Source: Bacteroidales bacterium (GTDB lineage Bacteria > Bacteroidota > Bacteroidia > Bacteroidales > P3). From it: 33,615 nt of DNA. The position numbers were made by a program, and so were the translations under genes. Shown one piece after another: positions 8,952 to 17,616 of the stretch. Every line of letters starts with the position of its first letter. Position 1 is the stretch's first letter. Where the stretch lies: assembly GCA_030523765.1 (NCBI GenBank), contig JAUNHX010000003.1, positions 116,492 through 150,106 on the forward strand. The letters are read 5' to 3'. The notes below the pieces were generated by a model. That model ran no database searches. It was not told the origin of the DNA and worked only from the letters and a program-made list of their open reading frames with translations.

Positions 8952-9698
8952 ATGAAACTACTCGAAAATAAGACTGCCCTCATTACGGGTGCATCGCGTG
9001 GCATTGGCCGCCACACAGCGTTGATGCTTGCTCAGCATGGTGCCAACGTTATCTTTACCGACCTCAAGGAAGACGAAAACAGCCAAAGTCTGCTCAAGGA
9101 GCTCACCGATATGGGTGTTCGTGCCTCTTTCTTTGCTGGCAATGCTGCCAACTTCGAAGAGGTTGAGGCGCTGGTGAAGAACATCATGGTCGAGTATGAT
9201 CGTATCGATATCCTCGTAAACAATGCTGGTATTACCCGCGACAAACTGCTGCTGAAGATGACTCCCGAAGACTGGGATCTGGTGCTGAATGTAAACCTCC
9301 GCTCCTGCTTCTGCCTCACCAAAGTTGTGATGCCCATCATGATGAAACAGCGTTATGGCTCGATCATCAACATCAGCTCTATCGTTGGTCTGATCGGTAA
9401 CGCTGGTCAGTGCAACTATTCGGCTTCGAAGGCTGGCATTGTTGGCTTCACCAAGAGTGTGGCCAAAGAACTGGGTTCGCGCAATATCCGCTGCAACGCT
9501 GTAGCTCCTGGATATATCGAGACTCCGATGACGGCAACGCTGCCCGAGAATATAGTTGAAGATTGGAAGAAACAGATTCCTCTGCGCCGTATGGGTCAGC
9601 CCGATGATGTGGCTAAAACTGTTGTCTATTTGGCTAGCGACCTCTCCGATTATATCACCGGTCAGGTACTCGAGTGTACGGGTGGTCTGGGTATGTAA
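8952..9698 (+). CDS. fabG: 3-oxoacyl-ACP reductase (FabG), SDR family
   Basis: 248 aa NADPH-dependent short-chain dehydrogenase/reductase that reduces 3-oxoacyl-ACP. Visible motifs: nucleotide-binding TGASRGIG (13-20), NNAG (91-94), and the catalytic S143, Y156, K160 (YSASK). The C-terminal VLECTGGLGM matches the FabG-type ending. Last gene of the fab operon, followed by a terminator. Together the four proteins cover condensation, reduction and dehydration; the enoyl reductase, malonyl transferase and ACP must come from elsewhere. Confidence 0.9.
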   Translation: MKLLENKTALITGASRGIGRHTALMLAQHGANVIFTDLKEDENSQSLLKELTDMGVRASFFAGNAANFEEVEALVKNIMVEYDRIDILVNNAGITRDKLLLKMTPEDWDLVLNVNLRSCFCLTKVVMPIMMKQRYGSIINISSIVGLIGNAGQCNYSASKAGIVGFTKSVAKELGSRNIRCNAVAPGYIETPMTATLPENIVEDWKKQIPLRRMGQPDDVAKTVVYLASDLSDYITGQVLECTGGLGM

Positions 9699-9731
9699 TT
9701 CCCTAGTCTCCATACCTATAGTAAACAAAGT

Positions 9732-9765
9732 AGCGGTAGTGGACTCGTTCCTCTACCGCTTTTTT
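9732..9765 (+). terminator. Rho-independent terminator of the fab operon
   Basis: AGCGGTAG (9732-9739) pairs with CTACCGCT (9753-9760), with an extra GGA/TCC inner stem, followed by six T. Confidence 0.9.
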
Positions 9766-9787
9766 CGTACAAACAACGTTTCAGGGA

Positions 9788-9821
9788 ACAAAAAAGCGGC
9801 AGTGGGAATCCACTGCCGCTT
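9788..9821 (-). terminator. Rho-independent terminator of the DUF349 gene
   Basis: A perfect 12-bp stem (9794-9805 with 9810-9821) with a 4-nt loop. On the minus strand it runs into TTTTTT. It lies back-to-back with the fab terminator between convergent genes. Confidence 0.9.
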
Positions 9822-9845
9822 AACGTATTATATACTGTCAATCAG

Positions 9846-11855
9846 TTATTCGTTGCCAGTCTCGGGAGCTGCTTCATCGCTCTTAGGAGCCTCTTCCTTG
9901 GGAGTCTCGTTGAGGATACGCAGCTTAGCCTCGAGGAGTGCCAGCTGCTGACGGGCGTTTTGGACCTTCTTCTCGAACTCGTTCTTCAGCAAGTCGGCTT
10001 GCTTGGAGTTGGAAAGGAATCCCAGGTTGTTCTCCCATACATTGATGTCATTGCGCAGTTTCTCGATGCGATCCATCAGCTGGTTGCGTTCACCATTGGT
10101 AGAACGGCGGTCGCCACCATTATTGCGGATACGCTCGCGGAAGGCGTTCTCTTCAGCCATACGAGCCGATATCTTGAGGTTCTCGAAATGAGAATCTAAC
10201 ACCTTGCGGAACTCGTTGCGCAGACGCTCCTTTTGGTCGACAGGAACGAAGCCTATCTCCATCCACTGACGTTGGAAGTCTTTGATAACACGGAGATTCT
10301 CCTCCTTGTCTTCGCCAAACTGATATTCCTTGAGTTGGGTAAGGATAGCCTCTTTCTTGGCTAGATTCTCGTTCTCATCGGCACGAAGAGTGTTATAGTA
10401 CTGTGTCTTGCGAGCAAAGAACTCATCGCATGCACCGCGGAAACGTTGCCAAATCTTTTCGGAGTTGCGTTTGGCTACAGGTCCGATAGCTTTCCATTCG
10501 GCCTGGAGCTGCAGTAACTCATCGGTAGCTTTGCGCCAGTCGTCACGTTTGGCAATAGCCTCGGCTTGCAAGCACAGATCGATTTTCTTGTTATAATTCT
10601 CGGTCTGCTCGTCTTTCACGCGGCCAAAGTATTCACGTTTGCGGTTGTAGAAATTGTCGATGGAGGATTTGAAGGTGTTCCAAATAGTCTCGTTATGTTC
10701 GCGAGGCACCGGACCGATGGTCTTCCATACTTTCAGTAGCTCGTCGAGTTGAGAACTGGTGTCGTCCCACTGACGGGTCGAGGTGGGCTCCTGAGCGGTC
10801 AGCTGTGCTGCCTGCTCTACAAGTGCCTGCTTAGCCAAGAGGTTCTTCTCCATCTCAGAACGGCGCTGTTCGAAATGTTCGCGGTGACGAGCACTCACTT
10901 GGTTGGTGGCATTACAGAAGCGGGCCCAAATCTCATCGTTGTGTTCGGTGGGGACGGGACCTATCTCGCGCCACTGCTCGCGCAGCGACTGCATATCTTT
11001 GAAAGCTTTGATGATAGAGGGTTCTACAATCAGTTCCTCGGCACGTTCGCATAGTTGGATCTTCTGCTCCAAGTTCTTCTTCATATCGAGCATCTTCAAC
11101 TCGCGGTTGATTTTGACTTTCTCGAAGAACTGACCCACATAAAGATGATAGGTCTGCCAGAGGTCGTTTACATTTTCGCGAGGCACATCGCCTATTGCTT
11201 TCCAACGCTCTTGGAGTGCGTTGAAGTCGTCGTAGCTCTTCTTGATGGTTTCCTCAGAGCTTACTAGTTGGCGTAGTTCCTCGATAATTTCTTGTTTCTT
11301 GCGGAGATTCTCCTGCTTGCGGGCGTCAACCTCTTCTTGATGTTTCTGTCGACGTTCGCGGTATTCGTTGTAGAGGGTACGGAAGGTTTCAGCTACAGCA
11401 TCGTCCTTCGGTTCGTACTCATCTTTGTTGCCTCCTTCGGCAATAAACTGGTCGAAGGCAGCTTTGCGTACTTCAGCATTGGCAGCATTGAAAGCGTTGC
11501 GGATGCTGGCTACGCGGTTCTTGATTTGGGTAATCTCGCCTAGAAGGAGATCGTGGAGGCGGCTCACAAGCTCTTCGCGAGTGCAGCCACTGTAATCCAC
11601 TTCGGGCTCTACGAAGGCCTCTTCTTTAGCTTCGGCGCTTTCGTTGTTTTCTGCCTCAGGCATAGCCTCTTCGGCAGCGGGAGCCTCATTGACGGGCGTA
11701 GTTTCAGGTTGTGCCGTTTCGACATTTTCGGTTGTCGTGGGTGCTGTCGGCTCTTCAGCGTGATTGTTTACAGCAGCTTTCTCATCTGCCAGCGGTTGGT
11801 TGACGTTCTGCTCGGCCTGTTCGGCTGAGTTGTTCATTTCATTCAGCTCTTCCAT
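9846..11855 (-). CDS. DUF349 repeat protein
   Basis: 669 aa, cytosolic, no signal peptide. The first ~95 residues are a low-complexity Glu/Ala/Pro-rich acidic region. From about residue 200 there are five DUF349 repeats, each centred on a W-x2-IG-x-V motif at W218 (RWKAIGDVP), W295 (QWREIGPVP), W377 (VWKTIGPVP), W454 (EWKAIGPVA) and W531 (QWMEIGFVP), spaced 77, 82, 77 and 77 residues. The rest is highly charged helix, probably coiled coil, ending in a helical segment (about 585-648) and an acidic tail. DUF349 proteins are common in Bacteroidetes and Actinobacteria; their function is not established as far as I know. An alternative start is the Met at residue 7. Confidence 0.85.
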   Translation of the reverse strand: MEELNEMNNSAEQAEQNVNQPLADEKAAVNNHAEEPTAPTTTENVETAQPETTPVNEAPAAEEAMPEAENNESAEAKEEAFVEPEVDYSGCTREELVSRLHDLLLGEITQIKNRVASIRNAFNAANAEVRKAAFDQFIAEGGNKDEYEPKDDAVAETFRTLYNEYRERRQKHQEEVDARKQENLRKKQEIIEELRQLVSSEETIKKSYDDFNALQERWKAIGDVPRENVNDLWQTYHLYVGQFFEKVKINRELKMLDMKKNLEQKIQLCERAEELIVEPSIIKAFKDMQSLREQWREIGPVPTEHNDEIWARFCNATNQVSARHREHFEQRRSEMEKNLLAKQALVEQAAQLTAQEPTSTRQWDDTSSQLDELLKVWKTIGPVPREHNETIWNTFKSSIDNFYNRKREYFGRVKDEQTENYNKKIDLCLQAEAIAKRDDWRKATDELLQLQAEWKAIGPVAKRNSEKIWQRFRGACDEFFARKTQYYNTLRADENENLAKKEAILTQLKEYQFGEDKEENLRVIKDFQRQWMEIGFVPVDQKERLRNEFRKVLDSHFENLKISARMAEENAFRERIRNNGGDRRSTNGERNQLMDRIEKLRNDINVWENNLGFLSNSKQADLLKNEFEKKVQNARQQLALLEAKLRILNETPKEEAPKSDEAAPETGNE

Positions 11856-11941
11856 TGCTTGGTTGACTTTTGGTTAGAATTACAACTGCAACAATAAGTT
11901 GCAGCGATTAATTGGGTTTCTTTATTTTTGAATAATAAGTG

Positions 11942-11949
11942 CAAAAGTA
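11942..11949 (-). promoter_or_regulatory. -7 box of the DUF349 gene promoter
   Basis: Read on the minus strand, TACTTTTG matches TAnnTTTG exactly. The leader would be about 80 nt. No strong -33 box. Confidence 0.5.
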
Positions 11950-11977
11950 GTAAAAAAAATAGAACAACCAAGAAATA

Positions 11978-12010
11978 TTTGCTGTAATATAAAAAAACTT
12001 TGTATTTTTG
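11978..12010 (+). promoter_or_regulatory. Promoter of the radical SAM gene
   Basis: TTTG (11978-11981), 21 nt, then TATTTTTG (12003-12010): a near-ideal Bacteroidetes promoter. The expected start near 12017 leaves a ~44-nt leader before the GTG start. Confidence 0.75.
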
Positions 12011-12060
12011 CAGTCGCAAACAGTAAGATAATATTGAATCATTATTATTATTGAGAGACT

Positions 12061-12975
12061 GTGATACACTGCAATAACTGCCCTCGCAACTGTCCTGCCA
12101 CTCGTACCGATACGAGAGGCTTTTGTAATGCTGGTGCTCTTCTCGAAGTGGCCAGTATTGCTATCCATAAGGGCGAGGAGCCGCCGCTGAGCGGAGAGTG
12201 GGGTGTATGCAATGTATTCTTTGCCCACTGCAATCTTCAATGCTGCTATTGCCAGAACTACGAGATATCGCGCGGAGAGGTGGCTCCTAGCAAGGTGTTC
12301 TACCATTCTGTAAGCGAAGTGGTAGATCGCATTGCCGAGTTGTTGCCGCAAACGGAGAATATTGTAGGACTAGTGTCGCCCACCCAGTATGCCGATAGCA
12401 TCATCCCCCTCATCGATGCTATCCACGAGCGGGGGCTTTCGCCCACCATCGTATACAACACCAACGGATATGAACGGGTAGAGATATTGCAGCAATTGGC
12501 CCCCTATGTGGATATCTATCTCCCTGATTTCAAATATATGGATTCCGATTTGGCTCGTCGCTATTCCTCGGCAGCCAATTATCCTTCAGTAGCCCAGCAG
12601 GCGCTACTCGAAATGTATCATCAGAAAGGGGCTTCGCTTCCCACTGACGATCGCGATATTGCTTTCCGGGGAATGATTATCCGCCATTTGGTGTTGCCTG
12701 GGGCTGTGCAGAACTCAATCGATTGTTTGCGGTGGATTGCAGACCATCTAGGCACAAGGGTTCACCTCTCGCTGATGGCCCAGTATTTCCCTCCTCAGGG
12801 GGTAGATACGCTACCCGAAGCGCTGAACCGACAACTCACTGAATCGGAGTATCAGCAAGTGGTCGACGAGTTTTATCGGCTCGGATTCTCGCGCGGATGG
12901 GTGCAAGACCTTGAGGCTGCCGAAGTGTTCCGCCCCGATTTCTCTCAGCGGCAGTCGTTCCAGCTGTCGTCATAG
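12061..12975 (+). CDS. Radical SAM protein, PflX-like (COG1313-type)
   Basis: 304 aa. The radical SAM cluster motif C57-x3-C61-x2-C64 (HCNLQCCYCQNYEIS) is present, preceded by an extra N-terminal cysteine set (C4, C7, C11, C22) typical of PflX-type proteins related to pyruvate-formate-lyase activating enzymes. Other family landmarks are HKGEEPPLSGEWG (36-48) and IRHLVLPG. The substrate protein or small molecule is unknown. The start is GTG at 12061: an in-frame TGA lies at 12052-12054, so no upstream start exists, and the promoter position fits. The strand and spacing suggest a possible transcript with the following gene (66 nt gap). Confidence 0.85.
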   Translation: MIHCNNCPRNCPATRTDTRGFCNAGALLEVASIAIHKGEEPPLSGEWGVCNVFFAHCNLQCCYCQNYEISRGEVAPSKVFYHSVSEVVDRIAELLPQTENIVGLVSPTQYADSIIPLIDAIHERGLSPTIVYNTNGYERVEILQQLAPYVDIYLPDFKYMDSDLARRYSSAANYPSVAQQALLEMYHQKGASLPTDDRDIAFRGMIIRHLVLPGAVQNSIDCLRWIADHLGTRVHLSLMAQYFPPQGVDTLPEALNRQLTESEYQQVVDEFYRLGFSRGWVQDLEAAEVFRPDFSQRQSFQLSS

Positions 12976-13041
12976 GGGACAAACAAAAACAATACATCAT
13001 AGAAAGAAGCATCATAAAATATAAATACCAAGTAAGTAAGC

Positions 13042-13710
13042 ATGGATAAACGGAATGTGTTGGATTTAGGAGATCTGCAGCGGCAGAAGGTCGACGTACC
13101 CGTTCTGACCTTCAGCACTACTTGCTATATGGCCGATCTCTCTATGTCGCTCGATGAGATCTATTCTCTCCATTTCGAACGCTACCACACCGATCTCGAG
13201 GTGAAGTTGCCATCCATAGGTAAAGAGCCCCCTCGAGTGGAATCACTCCCTATGATGCACTACGACGATCTCTCCTCCAAGATTCACTATCTGCTTTTTG
13301 ATCTCTCTAAGTTGCACCTCACTATCGACAATGGTTTCTTCAGTGTCGACAAGATGTTGGTGCTCGATGGTTATAATCATCTCGATATGGCTTGGACAAT
13401 ATACACCGATCTCACCACCATGCAGCCAAAGCCTATCAAACCGGGCGACTTCCGAGCCAAACACCGTGAAGATTTCCGACAAATGTTGGTGCGCCAAGCT
13501 GTCATCAGTGCCGATTGCTACGATTTTGTCCATCCCTCTTCCGAACAGAACACTACGATGCTCGCCCTTTCCGATCGACAACGGAGCAAGCAGGCCAAGA
13601 TGTACGAAACTATGCGCTCCTTTGTCCTCAATTGCCTCCGTGCTGTCGACGACGCATTTATTCAGCAAGAAGATGAAAATGAAAACAATATAAGGGAGGT
13701 GGTATGGTAG
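13042..13710 (+). CDS. Hypothetical protein, 222 aa
   Basis: I do not recognise this protein. It is soluble-looking, without signal peptide or membrane segment. It contains a negatively charged middle region (DDLSSKIHYLLFDLSKLHLTI, DMAWTIYTDLTTM) and a C-terminal helical part ending in an acidic stretch (about 206-217). Codon use resembles that of its neighbours, which supports a real gene. It lies 66 nt after the radical SAM gene on the same strand and may be co-transcribed with it. A promoter-like box follows its stop, so it does not seem to extend into the pepD transcript. Confidence 0.7.
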   Translation: MDKRNVLDLGDLQRQKVDVPVLTFSTTCYMADLSMSLDEIYSLHFERYHTDLEVKLPSIGKEPPRVESLPMMHYDDLSSKIHYLLFDLSKLHLTIDNGFFSVDKMLVLDGYNHLDMAWTIYTDLTTMQPKPIKPGDFRAKHREDFRQMLVRQAVISADCYDFVHPSSEQNTTMLALSDRQRSKQAKMYETMRSFVLNCLRAVDDAFIQQEDENENNIREVVW

Positions 13711-13733
13711 TATCACCTTTTTTGCAAGAAAAA

Positions 13734-13765
13734 GTTATGCAAGTAAATAAAAATGTGTATCTTTG
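13734..13765 (+). promoter_or_regulatory. Promoter of the pepD gene
   Basis: TATCTTTG at 13758-13765 is a perfect -7 box; the -33 element is weak (TTATG at 13734-13738, 19 nt upstream). It gives an unusually long leader of about 148 nt before the ATG at 13920. The leader contains a weak AGAGCG / CGCTCT pairing but no riboswitch that I recognise. Confidence 0.65.
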
Positions 13766-13919
13766 CACCTCGAAAGAGCGTTACGATTCCTGAAGGACGA
13801 AATTCATAGAACTGTATGATTTCTACCCTCTAACAGTTATCGCTCTCACCTATATGCCTCATCATATAATACCCAACCAACAAAAAAAGAATATCATTAA
13901 TAATTAAATATTGGACACT

Positions 13920-15392
13920 ATGAGTAAAAAAAACGCCCCTCAGGGCATCAAAGACCTCGAACCTAAGGAGGTATGGAACAATTTCTATCTGCTTACCCGT
14001 TGTCCTCGTCCTAGCAAACACGAGGAGGTAGTTCGCGAATTTTTAGTTAAGTGGGCTAAAGACCACAAAATCGAATGCCGCGTTGACAAGACGGGCAACG
14101 TCATCATGAAGAAACCTGCCACCAAAGGTATGGAAGATCGTCAGCCTGTTGTACTGCAGGCCCATATGGATATGGTACCTCAAGCAAGAGCAGGTAAGGT
14201 TCACGACTTCGAGAAAGATCCCATCGAAACCAAGATCGTTGACGGTTGGGTATACGCTTGCGATACCACCCTCGGTGCCGACGACGGACTCGGTGTAGCT
14301 GCCGCTATGGCTGTCCTGGAGTCGAAGACTGTGAAACACGGTCCCCTCGAAGCTCTCTTTACCACCGATGAAGAAACTGGTATGACGGGAGCCTTCGGCC
14401 TAAAGAAAGGCGAACTGGAAGGTCATTATCTCCTCAACCTCGACAGCGAGACTGAAGGCGAGCTCTATGTAGGCTGCGCTGGTGGTATCGATGCTACCAT
14501 GAATCTCCCCTATAAGCTGGAAAAAGCACCTAAAGACTATATGGCTGTACGTATCACCATCGGTGGTCTGCAGGGAGGTCACTCTGGTATGGAGATCAAC
14601 GCTGGTCGCGGTAATGCCAACAAGCTCCTGTTCCGTCATCTCCGTTGGGTGGCAGAATGTGGTCTTCGTCTCTATAAGCTCGAAGGTGGTACCCTTTGCA
14701 ACGCTATCCCTCGCGATGCCGAAGCTGTTGTTGCTTTCCCCAAAGCACACAAAGAGTGCATCTTGAAAGAATGGGATAAAGTAGCTTCGTGGGTGAAGAA
14801 AGAACTCTCCACTACTGAGCCCGACTTCTTCATGAAGTACGAAACCGTACGTATGCCCCAGCAGGTAATGACCGAGGCCGATACCCAAAAAATCATCAAC
14901 ACCATGATGATTGCTCCCAACGGTGTACAGCGTATGAGCGCCGATATGCCGGGTCTTGTAGAAACCTCGCTCAATCTGGCTCACTGCTACACCAATGGTA
15001 AAAACTTCGTCATGATGGCTCTTCTCCGCAGCTCGGTCGACACCGCTAAGGAAGCTTTAGCAGAACGTCTCGTCTGTCTAGCTGAACTGGCTGGTGGCAG
15101 CTGCAAACTTACGGGCGCCTATCCTGGATGGAAACCCAACATGAAGTCGGGTCTCCTCAAAACGATGAAAGATACCTACAAGAAACTCTACAAGAAGAAT
15201 CCCGAGGTTATGGCTATCCACGCTGGCTTGGAGTGCGGTCTCCTCGGTGGTAAGTATCCCGAAATGGAGATGATCTCCTTCGGTCCCACCTTGAAGAGCC
15301 CCCACAGCCCCGACGAGCGTGCCAATATCGAGAGCGTAGTGAAATTCTACGACTATCTGAAGGCTGCTCTCGAGAATATGCCTAAAAAATAA
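13920..15392 (+). CDS. pepD: Aminoacyl-histidine dipeptidase / cytosol nonspecific dipeptidase (PepD, M20C)
   Basis: 490 aa with ATG at 13920; a TTG nine bases earlier is in frame but less likely. The enzyme is a di-zinc cytosolic dipeptidase (Xaa-His and others). The M20 metal ligands are all present: H82 in QAHMDMV (with D84), D121 in GADDG, E151 (general base) and E152 in TDEETG, D175 in NLDSE, and H462 in SPHSPDE. The spacing follows the PepD pattern, and the length is that of PepD. Monocistronic, with its own promoter and terminator. Confidence 0.93.
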   Translation: MSKKNAPQGIKDLEPKEVWNNFYLLTRCPRPSKHEEVVREFLVKWAKDHKIECRVDKTGNVIMKKPATKGMEDRQPVVLQAHMDMVPQARAGKVHDFEKDPIETKIVDGWVYACDTTLGADDGLGVAAAMAVLESKTVKHGPLEALFTTDEETGMTGAFGLKKGELEGHYLLNLDSETEGELYVGCAGGIDATMNLPYKLEKAPKDYMAVRITIGGLQGGHSGMEINAGRGNANKLLFRHLRWVAECGLRLYKLEGGTLCNAIPRDAEAVVAFPKAHKECILKEWDKVASWVKKELSTTEPDFFMKYETVRMPQQVMTEADTQKIINTMMIAPNGVQRMSADMPGLVETSLNLAHCYTNGKNFVMMALLRSSVDTAKEALAERLVCLAELAGGSCKLTGAYPGWKPNMKSGLLKTMKDTYKKLYKKNPEVMAIHAGLECGLLGGKYPEMEMISFGPTLKSPHSPDERANIESVVKFYDYLKAALENMPKK

Positions 15393-15406
15393 GGTATCTC
15401 AATAAC

Positions 15407-15444
15407 AAAAGGGTGGCAGTTCCTTAGAATTGCTGCCCTTTTTT
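15407..15444 (+). terminator. Rho-independent terminator after pepD
   Basis: A stem of about 16 bp including several G-U pairs (15407-15422 with 15427-15442), loop CTTA, and a T-run. Confidence 0.85.
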
Positions 15445-15544
15445 ATAATGGTGTGTTATGCTAATTCCTTTCTTGCGATTTTGAAGGGAATATCGAATGG
15501 ATTGTATAGAACCCACCATAAATACCCGCGTGTGAACAAAGTCT

Positions 15545-16516
15545 ATGCTACTCTCTCTCATCATACCTTGCTATCACGATGCTGCTGCCCTTCGCAGCTG
15601 CTTGGCTTCTTACTGGAGTTGTCAGCAGATGCAAAAGTGCGAGTTGGTGGTGGTCGATGATACGGGAGGCGATGAGGAACTCGATCGTTTGGTGCCCGAT
15701 AGTTGCGCCAACGCCAATCCTCCTATCCGCCTTATCCGTCAGCAGCATGCAGGTGCATCGGCTGCCCGCAATAAGGGACTCACGGAGGCAACGGGTGAGT
15801 TTGTGTGGTTTGTTGATGCCGATGATGAGTTGTCACCCCACACGTTCGCTTGCCTCATCCCTTGGTTGGAGTCGTTCACCAACGATATAGACATTGTGAA
15901 GATGGGTCCACTGGTGCTCAATCAAGAGCGTTGGCCCGAGCCTCATCCTAACGAATCGGTTGTCACCTCAGTAGCATCGATAGCCCAGTTCTCGCTCGGA
16001 GCTCTCGATCATACCACCTATATCTTCCGCCGTTCGTTCCTACAGAATCATCATCTTCGTTATCCCGAAGATCATACTATACTTGAAGATTCAACCTTTA
16101 TCCTCCAGGTGCTGCAGCAAACTCCTACGGTAGCTTTCAATCCCTCCTTCCGTTTCTATTACTATAAGGATCATAGCTCCACTAGGGGCCCTTGGAGTAA
16201 GAGTGAGCAGCAAGAACGATGGGCAGATATCGAAGCCTTTTTCGATTGTTTCCATTCGGCAGCCCAATCCCATAGTTGGTTGACTCCTTTGTATGATCAT
16301 TATTTCTATCTCCACTTGCGCATCCTTACGGTGAAGGGCTATCCTTGGAAACAACTCTTAGCTTTCCGTCAACAGGCTGCCTCAGCATCTTCCTTCTATT
16401 ACGGGCATCGTTCATTGCCCATGAGGCTTCTACAGTCTGTTCCCCTCCATTTTGTTTTTTATCTCCTTTGTCAGGTGTGGACACGTACCCCAATCCATCG
16501 CCTGCGTCGTTATTGA
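15545..16516 (+). CDS. Family 2 glycosyltransferase (GT-A fold)
   Basis: 323 aa. The GT2 N-terminal pattern LSLIIPCYHDAAALRSCL leads to VVVDD (35-39), the ARNKGL motif (74-79) and the metal-binding DAD at 91-93 in WFVDADDE. These bind the nucleotide-sugar. The C-terminal half has aromatic and basic residues but no clear transmembrane helix; a hydrophobic stretch near the end (VPLHFVFYLLCQVW) may contact the membrane. The next gene starts 7 nt after the stop, so the two are almost certainly co-transcribed. A role in a surface glycan or glycolipid is likely; the acceptor and sugar are unknown. Confidence 0.87.
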   Translation: MLLSLIIPCYHDAAALRSCLASYWSCQQMQKCELVVVDDTGGDEELDRLVPDSCANANPPIRLIRQQHAGASAARNKGLTEATGEFVWFVDADDELSPHTFACLIPWLESFTNDIDIVKMGPLVLNQERWPEPHPNESVVTSVASIAQFSLGALDHTTYIFRRSFLQNHHLRYPEDHTILEDSTFILQVLQQTPTVAFNPSFRFYYYKDHSSTRGPWSKSEQQERWADIEAFFDCFHSAAQSHSWLTPLYDHYFYLHLRILTVKGYPWKQLLAFRQQAASASSFYYGHRSLPMRLLQSVPLHFVFYLLCQVWTRTPIHRLRRY

Positions 16517-16523
16517 ATAGGTT

Positions 16524-17591
16524 ATGACTCCCAGCACGATGCTTATACAGATGCTCCGATTCGGCCTCTTCAACGGGCCCGAGCCTACCGCTGTCCTTTC
16601 CGAAGACCAGTGGCAGTCGCTCCTCAACGATGCTCGACAACAAGGGGTGATAGCGGTGTTCTATCACTGTGTGCAACAACTCTCGTCAGCCCATCGTCCC
16701 CCCAAATCGGTGCTGTTCCATATGGCTTCGATGGCATCCGATATTGAGCAGAGTATGCAGCAGCACCATCAAGCGTTGAAACATTTTGCCGATAGGGTAG
16801 AGCAGCAAATGCATCAGCCTACAGTTGTGGTGAAGGGCCTATCGTTAGCACAATACTATCCCCATCTCTACTGCCGTGAAAGTGGCGACAACGATCTCTA
16901 TTTTGGTGCTTCGGCCCACGTAGTCGATAGTCTGATGCGCTCTTGTGGGATAGCGGTCGACGATAGCGACCCGCGCCATTCGGCCTTCCTATTCGAAGGA
17001 GTTCCCTTTGAGAATCATGCCTATCTGCTCTATCCCAACGAAGAGGATGATCCCAACACGATCGATCCGCAATGGGACACAACCCCCATCGAGGCACCCC
17101 TCTATACGTTGGTGCCCGAGCATTTGGCCCTCTTCGTTGTGGCACATGCCGATCGACATGCGTTGTATCACAACGAGTCGTTGCGTTTGCGAGACTTGCT
17201 CGACTGGGCTCTACTCCTTGAGCATAGTGGATTAGATTATCATCGCTTCAATCAATTCAAACAGTCGTACGATGTTGGCCGTTTGGCCGATCTCTTCACG
17301 CAGTATGTGGTAGCCCACTTCGGTATCACACCTCCCGAAGGGTGGCAGCCTTTATCGGTGGGTTGTCTACAAGCCTTCCCACAGTTATATCTCACCGATC
17401 ATCCCCGCAAAACGCCCGCTTTCATGCGTGTCTTTGATCGCAGCAAGCGTTATATCCGATACGCAGGGGTATATAAAGAAATATATGGTGAGACGATGTT
17501 TCGCCGCTTCTATTATCGCAACGTAGCCCGAGCCATTGGGCAGTGGGCCAAGCAAGAAAAGCGGCACGAAGGGCGAGAGCGCAACCAATAG
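16524..17591 (+). CDS. Uncharacterised nucleotidyltransferase-fold protein (NTP_transf_5-like)
   Basis: 355 aa. The region VVVKGLSLAQYYPHLYCRESGDNDLYF (101-127) carries the K-G ... Y-P ... R-x2-GD-x-DL pattern of the PF14907-type nucleotidyltransferase family: K104-G105, R118, and D122 / D124 as putative metal ligands. A later segment (LALFVVAHADRHALYH, LRLRDLLDWALLL) also fits that family. Members often sit in polysaccharide or peptide-modification clusters and have no settled function. Seven nt after the glycosyltransferase gene. Assignment is by motif recognition only. Confidence 0.72.
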   Translation: MTPSTMLIQMLRFGLFNGPEPTAVLSEDQWQSLLNDARQQGVIAVFYHCVQQLSSAHRPPKSVLFHMASMASDIEQSMQQHHQALKHFADRVEQQMHQPTVVVKGLSLAQYYPHLYCRESGDNDLYFGASAHVVDSLMRSCGIAVDDSDPRHSAFLFEGVPFENHAYLLYPNEEDDPNTIDPQWDTTPIEAPLYTLVPEHLALFVVAHADRHALYHNESLRLRDLLDWALLLEHSGLDYHRFNQFKQSYDVGRLADLFTQYVVAHFGITPPEGWQPLSVGCLQAFPQLYLTDHPRKTPAFMRVFDRSKRYIRYAGVYKEIYGETMFRRFYYRNVARAIGQWAKQEKRHEGRERNQ

Positions 17592-17616
17592 TAGCCCAAT
17601 CCCCATTCTTTTCATA

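Noticed and set aside
13911..13919. Possible TTG start for the dipeptidase
   Set aside because: The ATG nine bases downstream gives the usual PepD N-terminus and TTG starts are rarer.
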